This document shows positions 1 to 5,838 of a stretch of 6,742 bases of DNA, piece by piece. Numbering within the stretch: position 1 is the first letter of the stretch; each line of letters begins with the position of its first letter. A program made the position numbers and the translations under genes. The DNA is from Chlamydiota bacterium. Lineage in GTDB: Bacteria > Chlamydiota > Chlamydiia > Chlamydiales > JAJFMB01. The stretch lies in the NCBI GenBank assembly GCA_021772355.1, contig JAJFMB010000097.1, positions 1 through 6,742 of the forward strand, read 5' to 3'. The notes beneath the pieces are model-generated. The model was not told where the DNA came from, ran no database searches, and was given only the letters and a program-made list of their open reading frames with translations.

Positions 1-38
1 TACTGGCCGCAGCTTAGCATTCCTCCGGGAAGAGATCC

Positions 39-824
39 TTAAGCCTGTAGCATCTGCAATAGATGCTTAAAGGCATCCGGAGGCAAGCTGACACTACCAC
101 TGAAGGCTGTATCGAGAGAGTAAATCAAAAAGAGCAGGCTCGATGTGGTAGCAGCCAAAAAGGCCACAATCAAGAGATGATACCATAGGTTATCAGGACC
201 AAATAGCCAAGTAAAGGCCATGATTGAAATCCCACCCAAGATTAAAATCGTCCACATTTCCGCTGTTAACGACTCTTCTCCTCCCATTAATCTAAAGATT
301 CGCGCGTTCATCAGCAAATTGAGCTTATCAAGGGACTGTGCATACCAAAGCTCCTGCTTCTTAGTCTTTAAGTCGATTGCATAATAAACTTTCCAGATCT
401 CTAACATCTCTGAAGAGGGAGTATATTTTGCCACGTCGACAGATCTACCCCACTCCTTTTCTAAGACAGAATCGACATAGTTTCTTAACGCCTCTCTTAC
501 TCTCTCTTTATCCTGATCTTCAAATACTTGAGAATCACGATGCAAATCAGAAAGATAACTCGACTCCAAATCCAGATTTTGCTTAACACTATCAAAGCGC
601 GTCTGCACATTCACAACGGTAAATCCAATCAGTACAGCGTACAAAACGCCTAGATTGGCAAACACGAAACCCGCAATGTCGTGATGAGACTTCAAAAGCT
701 TAGTATTAAACACCCTACGAACAATAAAGATCCCACTAAAAGTGAAAACCACTAAAAGTAGAAAGGCAAGAAAAACCCCAATAAGCCAGTGAAAATCTTC
801 GATGGATTGAAAATATAGCGTCAT
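39..824 (-). CDS. DUF4239 (bestrophin-like) four-helix membrane protein
   Basis: The 261-residue product has two N-terminal membrane helices, at about 13-35 and 50-72. A roughly 110-residue soluble, helix-rich middle follows, then two C-terminal helices at about 190-208 and 213-235. This 2+2 layout matches the DUF4239 family. So do the stretch HHDIAGFVFANLGVLYAVLIG opening helix 2, the charged segment after it (QTRFDSVKQNLDLE) and the ending LDTAFSGSVSLPPDAF, which resembles the family's 'LD.PFSG...sP..F' tail. The function of DUF4239 proteins is not established; a channel-like role has been suggested only from a distant resemblance to bestrophins. I chose the ATG at 824, preceded by TAAGTGGAAAG. 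An in-frame GTG at 833 would add MES but has no Shine-Dalgarno-like sequence. The gene starts about 50 nt after the paralog upstream on the same strand ends, so read-through from that gene is likely. The length is full for the family. Family assignment is fairly secure; function is unknown. Confidence 0.8.
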   Translation of the reverse strand: MTLYFQSIEDFHWLIGVFLAFLLLVVFTFSGIFIVRRVFNTKLLKSHHDIAGFVFANLGVLYAVLIGFTVVNVQTRFDSVKQNLDLESSYLSDLHRDSQVFEDQDKERVREALRNYVDSVLEKEWGRSVDVAKYTPSSEMLEIWKVYYAIDLKTKKQELWYAQSLDKLNLLMNARIFRLMGGEESLTAEMWTILILGGISIMAFTWLFGPDNLWYHLLIVAFLAATTSSLLFLIYSLDTAFSGSVSLPPDAFKHLLQMLQA

Positions 825-874
825 GCTTTCCACTTAGCATAAAACTGATTATTTAATCGAGAACAAGCAGTTGT

Positions 875-1678
875 TTATAGAATAGAAAATATATGTCGCT
901 TTTCTCTAACTTCTGAAGATGTTTCCATATTCACACGACATTCAACATCAAATTCAAAATCGGTACGACTGTAATCATTCTTCCATAAGTGAACTATTCG
1001 GTCATAGACACGCGATAGCTCTTGCCCAACACTCACAGGCCGGATCCAGGAAAATGTTCTTTCATACGGTGCTTCAGTTCTAGAATTTTTAAAGGTGATA
1101 ATTATCTCAATAGAAACTTTGTTCACACGCTCCGAAAGTTCGGCAAGAGACAAGCTTACTCTTCTCTTTGTAAGAAAAACAAGAGGACACTCAATCCATC
1201 TTTCTACCACGATTTTCAAACATGCCGTCTCTCGTAAATACCTCTTCAAAGAAAAATCAGGTGAACTCCCCTTCCAGTTCTGTTCAGCGTCTTCAATCCT
1301 CTTAAGTAGCTGTTGTCCTTCTTCTCTACTTAGACCATCCTCTTGGCAAAGAAAAAAATTTTCTAAACATAAATCACTAAGCTCCTTGTACGCTTCTTTC
1401 GTTTGCGAGTGAGGAAGACCCAATAGTGCATGAACAGCAGCACGCAGATTGGATGGAATAGTCAGACTGCATTTTTCCTTAACGATCAAATAACAAAGTT
1501 CTGGAAGGTCATCAGAGGGCTTACAATACTTGAGATGGAGTTCGAGATATGCAAGACGCTCCTGCGGAGTAGAAGATTGCATACATGCAAGCTCTTGAAT
1601 GAATAGCGGATCTTGACTAGAAGGATCTCCAACGTCTGAAAGATCTGAAGACACTCTGTCAGCTTGTGTAATTAGCAT
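875..1678 (-). CDS. Uncharacterised paralog B of a tandem pair
   Basis: I do not recognise this 267-residue protein. It is a clear paralog of the gene just upstream (1711-2499). In a gapless block at residues 22-104 of both proteins I count about 37 identities in 83, including QDP, STP, LCY, KEK and GLP. Later shared patches are GL....QLL..IE.AE (from about 115), FS..R.L.E...LK and W..CPL (about 142-166), and a weak LW near 231. The first two thirds look mostly helical. The last third (about 186-267) alternates hydrophobic and polar residues as beta strands do. There is no signal peptide or membrane helix, and nine cysteines, so a cytoplasmic or type III-secreted protein is more likely than a periplasmic one. 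The start is supported by AGGAG placed 7 nt before the ATG. The 32-nt gap to its paralog indicates cotranscription. It is a confident gene of unknown function. Confidence 0.85.
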   Translation of the reverse strand: MLITQADRVSSDLSDVGDPSSQDPLFIQELACMQSSTPQERLAYLELHLKYCKPSDDLPELCYLIVKEKCSLTIPSNLRAAVHALLGLPHSQTKEAYKELSDLCLENFFLCQEDGLSREEGQQLLKRIEDAEQNWKGSSPDFSLKRYLRETACLKIVVERWIECPLVFLTKRRVSLSLAELSERVNKVSIEIIITFKNSRTEAPYERTFSWIRPVSVGQELSRVYDRIVHLWKNDYSRTDFEFDVECRVNMETSSEVREKRHIFSIL

Positions 1679-1692
1679 AATAAAACTCCTAT
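1679..1692 (-). promoter_or_regulatory. Ribosome-binding leader shared with the paralog
   Basis: On the minus strand the start is preceded by TAGGAGTTTTATT, with AGGAG 7 nt from the ATG. The gene upstream has the same leader with one T fewer. This fixes the start at 1678 and suggests the duplication copied the leader along with the coding region. Confidence 0.75.
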
Positions 1693-1710
1693 TGAAGCTG
1701 CCATAGATTC

Positions 1711-2499
1711 TTATAACGTAAATTCGTAAGGAAAATACCCAGAGCCATCAGCTGTCAACATCTCCACATTGATTGAAACCTGAAGAGAAGAACCTGGGAT
1801 ATGAGGTACAGTATGCCACAGATAAATCAGATGCTCATCCAGAGAAGAGATCGCATTAACGGATGAAACATGGTACGTTTGAGATCTCTTTTCCCCCTCA
1901 AAACCCTGATGCCCAAGTGACATTTTCAGAAATATAGAAGTTACTTGATTACGTTGCTGCATAAGAGACGTACACACGCTTTTCCGAGCAAGTTGGAGAA
2001 GAGGACACAAGTACCACGTATTGACCTGATTTTTTAAAGACTCTGCTTCCTGTAAACACCTTGCTATGGAAAATATATTTGCATGTTTGAGGTAGCGCTC
2101 TTCTGCATTCTCGATACCGGTCAACAATTGTCGTATTTGGTCATCATTCAATCCCTCACAGTTTTTACGATATTGAGAAAACTGACAGCAAATAGTAGCA
2201 AGCATTTTATAGAAATTCACAGTTGATGATAAGGGAAGCCCCATCAACACCTCCATTTCTCTCCTCAGATCATCCGGTGAACTAAGAGGGGACTTTTCTT
2301 TGATGATGTAATAACAAAGAGCAGCACGCTCCTCATTTGACATCCACTTATCAAGAAAAGATTCGAGATATTGTAACTTCTCAGCGGGTGTAGAAGCGAC
2401 CATCAGATCAAGCCCCTGTAAAAACATCGGGTCTTGTTGAGAATAAACCCCGGGTTGTACGCCACTAGGGCCCACACCGGCAGATGAGGACATAGACAT
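1711..2499 (-). CDS. Uncharacterised paralog A of a tandem pair
   Basis: This 262-residue protein of unknown family is the first of the tandem duplicates. Its N-terminal 20 residues are Ser/Gly/Pro-rich and unlike those of its paralog; from residue 22 the two align without gaps to residue 104. It shares the QDP, STP, LCY, KEK and GLP positions, the GL....QLL..IE.AE patch (about 116-132), the FS/LK patch and the W..CPL motif (162-167). The C-terminal 80 residues look strand-rich. No signal peptide or membrane segment is visible, and it has seven cysteines. A flexible, Ser-rich N-terminus would suit a type III secretion signal in an intracellular bacterium, but that is speculation from composition only. 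The start at 2499 has AGGAG 6 nt upstream; a second Met two residues later is less well placed. It follows the Inc-like gene after 91 nt that contain a GC hairpin, so it may be transcribed separately. It is a confident gene, function unknown. Confidence 0.85.
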   Translation of the reverse strand: MSMSSSAGVGPSGVQPGVYSQQDPMFLQGLDLMVASTPAEKLQYLESFLDKWMSNEERAALCYYIIKEKSPLSSPDDLRREMEVLMGLPLSSTVNFYKMLATICCQFSQYRKNCEGLNDDQIRQLLTGIENAEERYLKHANIFSIARCLQEAESLKNQVNTWYLCPLLQLARKSVCTSLMQQRNQVTSIFLKMSLGHQGFEGEKRSQTYHVSSVNAISSLDEHLIYLWHTVPHIPGSSLQVSINVEMLTADGSGYFPYEFTL

Positions 2500-2512
2500 A
2501 ATAAACTCCTAA
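2500..2512 (-). promoter_or_regulatory. Ribosome-binding leader of paralog A
   Basis: On the minus strand TTAGGAGTTTATT precedes the ATG, with AGGAG 6 nt away. It is nearly identical to the leader of the second paralog and supports the start at 2499. Confidence 0.75.
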
Positions 2513-2529
2513 GCGATTAAGTTCGAAGA

Positions 2530-2535
2530 ATATTA
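2530..2535 (-). promoter_or_regulatory. Possible -10 element for the paralog pair
   Basis: The minus strand carries TAATAT about 31 nt upstream of the paralog A start codon, which would give a short leader. I find no convincing -35 hexamer 16-18 nt further upstream, so this is weak. It would matter if the nearby hairpin ends the Inc-like transcript, because the pair would then need its own promoter. Confidence 0.25.
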
Positions 2536-2564
2536 CATCAAATGAACATTTTTTGCTCGGAATA

Positions 2565-2584
2565 TAGGGCGCTTTTGCGCCCTA
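2565..2584 (-). terminator. Perfect GC-rich hairpin after the Inc-like gene
   Basis: The sequence is a perfect 8-bp inverted repeat, TAGGGCGC and GCGCCCTA around a 4-nt loop (TTTT on the plus strand). It begins 6 nt past the stop codon of the gene at 2591-3436. Position and GC content suit an intrinsic terminator or an mRNA 3' end. However, the minus-strand sequence after it (ATATTCCGAGC) lacks a run of T, so termination may be partial, or the hairpin may protect the upstream message. Direction is inferred from the flanking gene. Confidence 0.5.
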
Positions 2585-2590
2585 ATTAAT

Positions 2591-3436
2591 TTAACTTAAA
2601 AGTTCAGCTAGCTTACTTAAAGCCTCACCGATGGCATCGGCGTCTTTGTCATTTTGCTCGATCAGCGCTTTTTGCTCTTGATCAAGGGCTGCGATCTGTC
2701 TTTTCGTTTTATTAGCTAAAGCAGAATATTGAGTCAATCTTGAGGCATTATTATGAGTCTCAAGTGCTTGAACAGCAACTTCCTTATCTTTAATTTCCTC
2801 TTCGATAGCAACTTTTCTCTCTTGGTTGTTCACAAAGCTTTTAAGAGCGACAAGAGTTTCTTTCAGCTCGTGAACTTTTTTCTCATCATCCCAATTAAAG
2901 GAATTGAACTGATTCTCAGATAAAGCTCTATTCTTGTATGAGGCAATGTGAGCGACATCTTCCTCGTAAGTTTTGATTTTCTCTTCAAGAGCCACAAGAG
3001 TTTTCCTATGCTGAGCAAGTTTATCGGAAGGATCTTTAGAGAGCATCACCAATAACGCTCCAACTACATATATTTTCAGGGAGTGCAATGTCACAAGAGC
3101 TGCGAAAGCACCTGCCAAAGGCCAGACCAGAGCAACTGCAGCAACCAGGCCTATTACGGCAGTTACCATCACAAACTGTTGAAACTTTCTTAGTTTAGTT
3201 TGTTTGTTTGTTAGCTCCTTGATTGTGCTTTTTTCTGTTTTAATTTGATCTTCGTGAGCTGTCTTAAACTTCTCAGTAATGGTTTCAGGAGTTAAATGCG
3301 AAACTTCCCCCTCTACTTTCTGAGATTTTGCCCCTTGAACACCCAATCCATCAAAGAGATGAGCTAGTGAATTTTTAACAGCAGAGTTTAGATTCAAAGA
3401 CTCCACTTCAGAAACTAAGTTATTATTTACTTGCAT
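2591..3436 (-). CDS. Inc-like membrane protein with bilobed hydrophobic domain and coiled coils
   Basis: The 281-residue product has a polar N-terminus (1-50), then a Lys/Glu-rich helical stretch (about 52-86). A 45-residue hydrophobic block follows (about 88-132), made of two closely spaced helices around a WPLAG turn. The rest is a long coiled-coil-prone tail (about 136-225 and 238-280) rich in Glu, Lys, Leu and Ala. There is no cleavable signal peptide and no cysteine. Two membrane helices separated by a tight turn, with both termini on the same side, is the hallmark of chlamydial Inc proteins. Those are secreted by type III secretion into the inclusion membrane with both ends facing the host cytosol, where coiled coils can engage host trafficking proteins. 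I see the architecture; the Inc assignment is inference, and an ordinary inner-membrane coiled-coil protein would look similar. The start is supported by AGGTGA 4 nt before the ATG. A near-consensus promoter lies just upstream, so the gene is probably well expressed. Confidence 0.8.
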   Translation of the reverse strand: MQVNNNLVSEVESLNLNSAVKNSLAHLFDGLGVQGAKSQKVEGEVSHLTPETITEKFKTAHEDQIKTEKSTIKELTNKQTKLRKFQQFVMVTAVIGLVAAVALVWPLAGAFAALVTLHSLKIYVVGALLVMLSKDPSDKLAQHRKTLVALEEKIKTYEEDVAHIASYKNRALSENQFNSFNWDDEKKVHELKETLVALKSFVNNQERKVAIEEEIKDKEVAVQALETHNNASRLTQYSALANKTKRQIAALDQEQKALIEQNDKDADAIGEALSKLAELLS

Positions 3437-3473
3437 ATTATCACCTACAATTAGTTGTTTTAATAAAATGTAA

Positions 3474-3502
3474 ATATTATATTAATAATCAATAAATGTC
3501 AA
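3474..3502 (-). promoter_or_regulatory. Strong sigma70-type promoter for the Inc-like gene
   Basis: On the minus strand a perfect -35 hexamer TTGACA (3502-3497) is followed either by TATAAT after 15 nt (3481-3476) or by TAATAT after 17 nt (3479-3474). Either gives a transcription start near 3467 and a leader of about 30 nt before the ATG at 3436. The -35 lies inside a 10-bp-period repeat, which could let a regulator compete with polymerase. Confidence 0.7.
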
Positions 3503-3508
3503 TAAATT
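3489..3508. repeat. Two-copy direct repeat, 10-bp period
   Basis: TCAATAAATG is immediately followed by TCAATAAATT: nine identical bases at a spacing of one helical turn. The junction forms the TTGACA box of the minus-strand promoter. It could be a tandem operator, or chance in a very AT-rich gap. Confidence 0.5.
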
Positions 3509-3535
3509 ATATTTTATTTACTTTGAATGTTACGC

Positions 3536-3565
3536 TTACGTAAAAATCACTGATTGAGCTATAGT
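3536..3565 (+). promoter_or_regulatory. Possible promoter of the ugd-ispA operon
   Basis: TATAGT (3560-3565) is a fair -10 box about 28 nt upstream of the ugd start codon. The best-placed -35 (TTACGT, 3536-3541, 18 nt away) is poor. That hexamer lies in an 8-bp palindrome TTACGTAA (3536-3543) and next to a second TTACG copy at 3530, which might be a regulator site. It is the only reasonable candidate I see on the plus strand before the operon. Confidence 0.3.
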
Positions 3566-3592
3566 GACCTTTTTTTCGATCTGAGGTGGCTT

Positions 3593-4951
3593 ATGAACAT
3601 TGTGGTAGTGGGAACTGGTTACGTCGGTCTTGTGACGGGAACGTGTCTGGCTGAAATGGGACATGATGTGGTGTGTCTCGATATTGACAAGAAAAAAATT
3701 GAGAAACTTAAGAGAGGGGTAATTCCGATCTATGAGCCGGGCCTAGAAGAGATGGTGCGCCGGAATCTTGAGGCGGGGCGTCTTACATTCTCTGTTGAAT
3801 ACGCCGAAAGCGTTGAGCAGGCTTTAATATGCTTTATCACAGTGGACACCCCGATCGGCTCAGACGGCCTTGCCACTCTTACCTACGTGTTTGATGTTGC
3901 CAGAGCGCTCGCCCAGCATATGAACGATTATAAGGTGATCGTCAACAAGTCCACCGTCCCCTTGGGAACGGCTGCGAAAGTGACAGAGCTAATTGAAAAA
4001 GAACTGGATAAACGGGGCGTTGAGATCGCTTTTGATGTCGTCTCTAACCCTGAATTTTTGAAGGAAGGGAATGCTGTTCAAGACTTCTTAAAGCCTGATC
4101 GCGTAATTATTGGCTCAGAAAGCTCTAAAGCGATTGAAGTAATGAAAGAGCTCTACTCCCCTTATATGCTCAACCATGACAGATTAATGGTGATGGATGT
4201 CGCTTCTGCTGAGCTCACAAAGTACGCAGCCAACGCCATGCTAGCCACACGCGTATCCTTTATGAATGAGATTGCAGGCCTTTGCGAACTTACCGGGGCG
4301 GACATCAACAAAATCCGGATTGGGATGGGCGCTGACAAGCGGATCGGCTATCACTATCTTTATGCCGGCCCGGGCTATGGTGGATCGTGCCTTCCCAAGG
4401 ATGTTAAAGCACTTAAGAACCACGCAGCAGAGATGGGTTATGAAATGCCTCTTCTCACGGCTGTTGATGACGTCAATCAGAAACAAAAAAACTTAGTGGG
4501 AGAAAAAATTAAAGCCTACTACACAGAATCCTTGTCTGATAAAACAATTGGGGTACTAGGGCTTTCATTTAAAGCTGACACAGATGACTTGCGTGAGTCA
4601 GCTGCCATTGTTTTGATTCGGCAACTTCTCAATGAAGGAGCGAATTTGCGTCTGTTTGATCCCGTGGCAATGGAGCGGGCGAAAACAATTTTCCCCGATT
4701 TCCCCACCATCACTTGGTGCAAAGATGAGTTAGATGCCGCTAAAGGTGCAGATGCCCTTGCCTTAATGACAGACTGGAAACAGTTTCGCTATCTCGACTT
4801 TAAAAAAGTAATCAAAACGATGAAAGGTTCTGCTTTCTTCGATGGAAGAAATCAATACATCCGGGCGGAAATGGCTAAGAAAGGATTTGACTATTTTAGC
4901 ATCGGGCAATCTCCGGCACTTGCACAACGTATCGAAGCGACGGTGAGTTAG
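3593..4951 (+). CDS. ugd: UDP-glucose 6-dehydrogenase
   Basis: The enzyme oxidises UDP-glucose to UDP-glucuronate with two NAD+ in the cytoplasm, supplying donors for surface polysaccharides. The 452 residues follow the family order. The N-terminal NAD-binding Rossmann motif is GTGYVGL. It is followed by the KSTVPLGT loop, NPEFLKEGNAVQDFLKPDRV, and the central helix AELTKYAANAMLATRVSFMNE. The active-site segment GYGGSCLPKD has its catalytic cysteine at residue 266. GLSFKADTDDLRES marks the C-terminal UDP-binding domain. Length is typical. The usual VGTP in the first domain reads VDTP here and the following loop is a little divergent, but no catalytic residue is lost. I start at the ATG 3593, with GAGG 6 nt upstream, because the Rossmann fold begins there. 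An in-frame TTG at 3554 would add 13 unconserved residues. It is the first gene of the operon; the next gene starts 1 nt after its stop. Confidence 0.95.
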   Translation: MNIVVVGTGYVGLVTGTCLAEMGHDVVCLDIDKKKIEKLKRGVIPIYEPGLEEMVRRNLEAGRLTFSVEYAESVEQALICFITVDTPIGSDGLATLTYVFDVARALAQHMNDYKVIVNKSTVPLGTAAKVTELIEKELDKRGVEIAFDVVSNPEFLKEGNAVQDFLKPDRVIIGSESSKAIEVMKELYSPYMLNHDRLMVMDVASAELTKYAANAMLATRVSFMNEIAGLCELTGADINKIRIGMGADKRIGYHYLYAGPGYGGSCLPKDVKALKNHAAEMGYEMPLLTAVDDVNQKQKNLVGEKIKAYYTESLSDKTIGVLGLSFKADTDDLRESAAIVLIRQLLNEGANLRLFDPVAMERAKTIFPDFPTITWCKDELDAAKGADALALMTDWKQFRYLDFKKVIKTMKGSAFFDGRNQYIRAEMAKKGFDYFSIGQSPALAQRIEATVS

Positions 4952-4952
4952 A

Positions 4953-5834
4953 ATGAATCTCGCTATATTTCTAGAAGAGTCCCGGACAGTTTTAGAGCAC
5001 AAGCTTGAGGAACTGCTTGAAGAGAAACAAACCTCCTACCACTCTCTACTTGATGCCTCCCGTTATGCCGCACTCGGTTCAGGCAAACGCCTTAGACCTA
5101 TCCTAGTTCTAGCCACTGCCCAAGTCTTTGGAAGCGATCTCGATACAGCATTAGTGCCCGCTTGCGCCATCGAGCTGATCCACACCTACTCCTTGATCCA
5201 CGACGACCTTCCTGCAATGGACGACGATGACTATCGCCGAGGAAAGCCCACAGTTCATAACGTCTTTCCTGAATCTCATGCTATTTTAGCCGGCGATCAT
5301 TTGCTTACCTACGCTTTCGAGTTACTGAGCGAAGCACCTGGGCTGACGAGTGATCAAAAGATTCAGCTTATCGCAACCCTCTCTAAAGCAAGTGGCGCGA
5401 ATGGGCTTATTGGGGGTCAAGTCATGGACCTTGAAAGCGAAGGGGGAACACTTTCACTAGATATGCTCAAAGAGATTCATACTCGTAAAACAGGAGCTCT
5501 TATCCAAGCAGCTGTTCTGTTTGGAGGAATCATCGGCGGGGCAACGGAGGAGCAGCTGACAGCTTTGAAGGAGTACAGTCATGACATTGGTCTTGCTTTT
5601 CAAATCATCGACGATGTCCTCGATATTACTGCAAGCGAAGAGAAGCATGGTAAACACATTGGATCAGACGCAATAAATAATAAGGTGACCAGCGCAACAC
5701 TATTGGGAATAGATAAAGCAAAAAAATACGCTCTTCAATTATTATCCTCCGCACAAAACCATTTAGTGGAGATGAAGCAAAACACCGCACTACTATCAGA
5801 ATTGAGTGAGTGTTTGGTCAATCGAAGTCGTTAA
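4953..5834 (+). CDS. ispA: Farnesyl diphosphate synthase (type II, IspA-like)
   Basis: The enzyme condenses dimethylallyl and geranyl diphosphates with isopentenyl diphosphate to give C15 farnesyl diphosphate, the precursor of undecaprenyl phosphate and quinone side chains. The 293 residues carry GKRLRP (44-49), the first Asp-rich motif DDLPAMD (84-90) followed by DDDYRRGKPT, GGQVMDL (154-160), and the second Asp-rich motif DDVLD (220-224). Two extra residues (P, A) inside the first Asp-rich motif and an aromatic Tyr79 five residues before it are the signature of bacterial type II farnesyl synthases, which favour C15 over longer products. A geranylgeranyl product is less likely but not excluded. 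The usual GKD....K.TY stretch near the end reads GSD....KVTS, a mild divergence. The C-terminal LVNRSR ending shows the protein is complete. The start ATG lies 1 nt after the ugd stop, with GGTGAG upstream inside ugd, so translation is probably coupled. Confidence 0.93.
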   Translation: MNLAIFLEESRTVLEHKLEELLEEKQTSYHSLLDASRYAALGSGKRLRPILVLATAQVFGSDLDTALVPACAIELIHTYSLIHDDLPAMDDDDYRRGKPTVHNVFPESHAILAGDHLLTYAFELLSEAPGLTSDQKIQLIATLSKASGANGLIGGQVMDLESEGGTLSLDMLKEIHTRKTGALIQAAVLFGGIIGGATEEQLTALKEYSHDIGLAFQIIDDVLDITASEEKHGKHIGSDAINNKVTSATLLGIDKAKKYALQLLSSAQNHLVEMKQNTALLSELSECLVNRSR

Positions 5835-5838
5835 GAAA

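Noticed and set aside
1..20. Minus-strand ATG at 20 preceded by GGAGGA, which could start a further downstream gene.
   Set aside because: The Shine-Dalgarno match touches the ATG with no spacer, and only six codons fall in the window.
2..70. Plus-strand frame open from the window edge to a TAA at 68-70, ending in a protein-like TGRSLAFLREEILKPVASAIDA tail (split here: TGRSLAFLRE then EILKPVASAIDA).
   Set aside because: It is only 22 codons long and would overlap the 3' end of the DUF4239 gene by about 30 nt. It could be the end of a convergent gene, but without upstream sequence it cannot be told from chance.
861..876. Short inverted repeat AACAA-GCAG-TTGTT at the 3' end of paralog B.
   Set aside because: A 5-bp AT-rich stem with no T-run on the minus strand is too weak to call a terminator.
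377..1412. Plus-strand open frames of 69-105 codons opposite the DUF4239 and paralog B genes.
   Set aside because: They lie entirely antisense to well-supported genes, lack Shine-Dalgarno sequences and read as low-complexity or random protein.
3554..3592. In-frame TTG start that would extend ugd by 13 residues.
   Set aside because: The extension includes the proposed -10 region and is not part of the family; the ATG at 3593 has a good ribosome site and begins right at the Rossmann fold.
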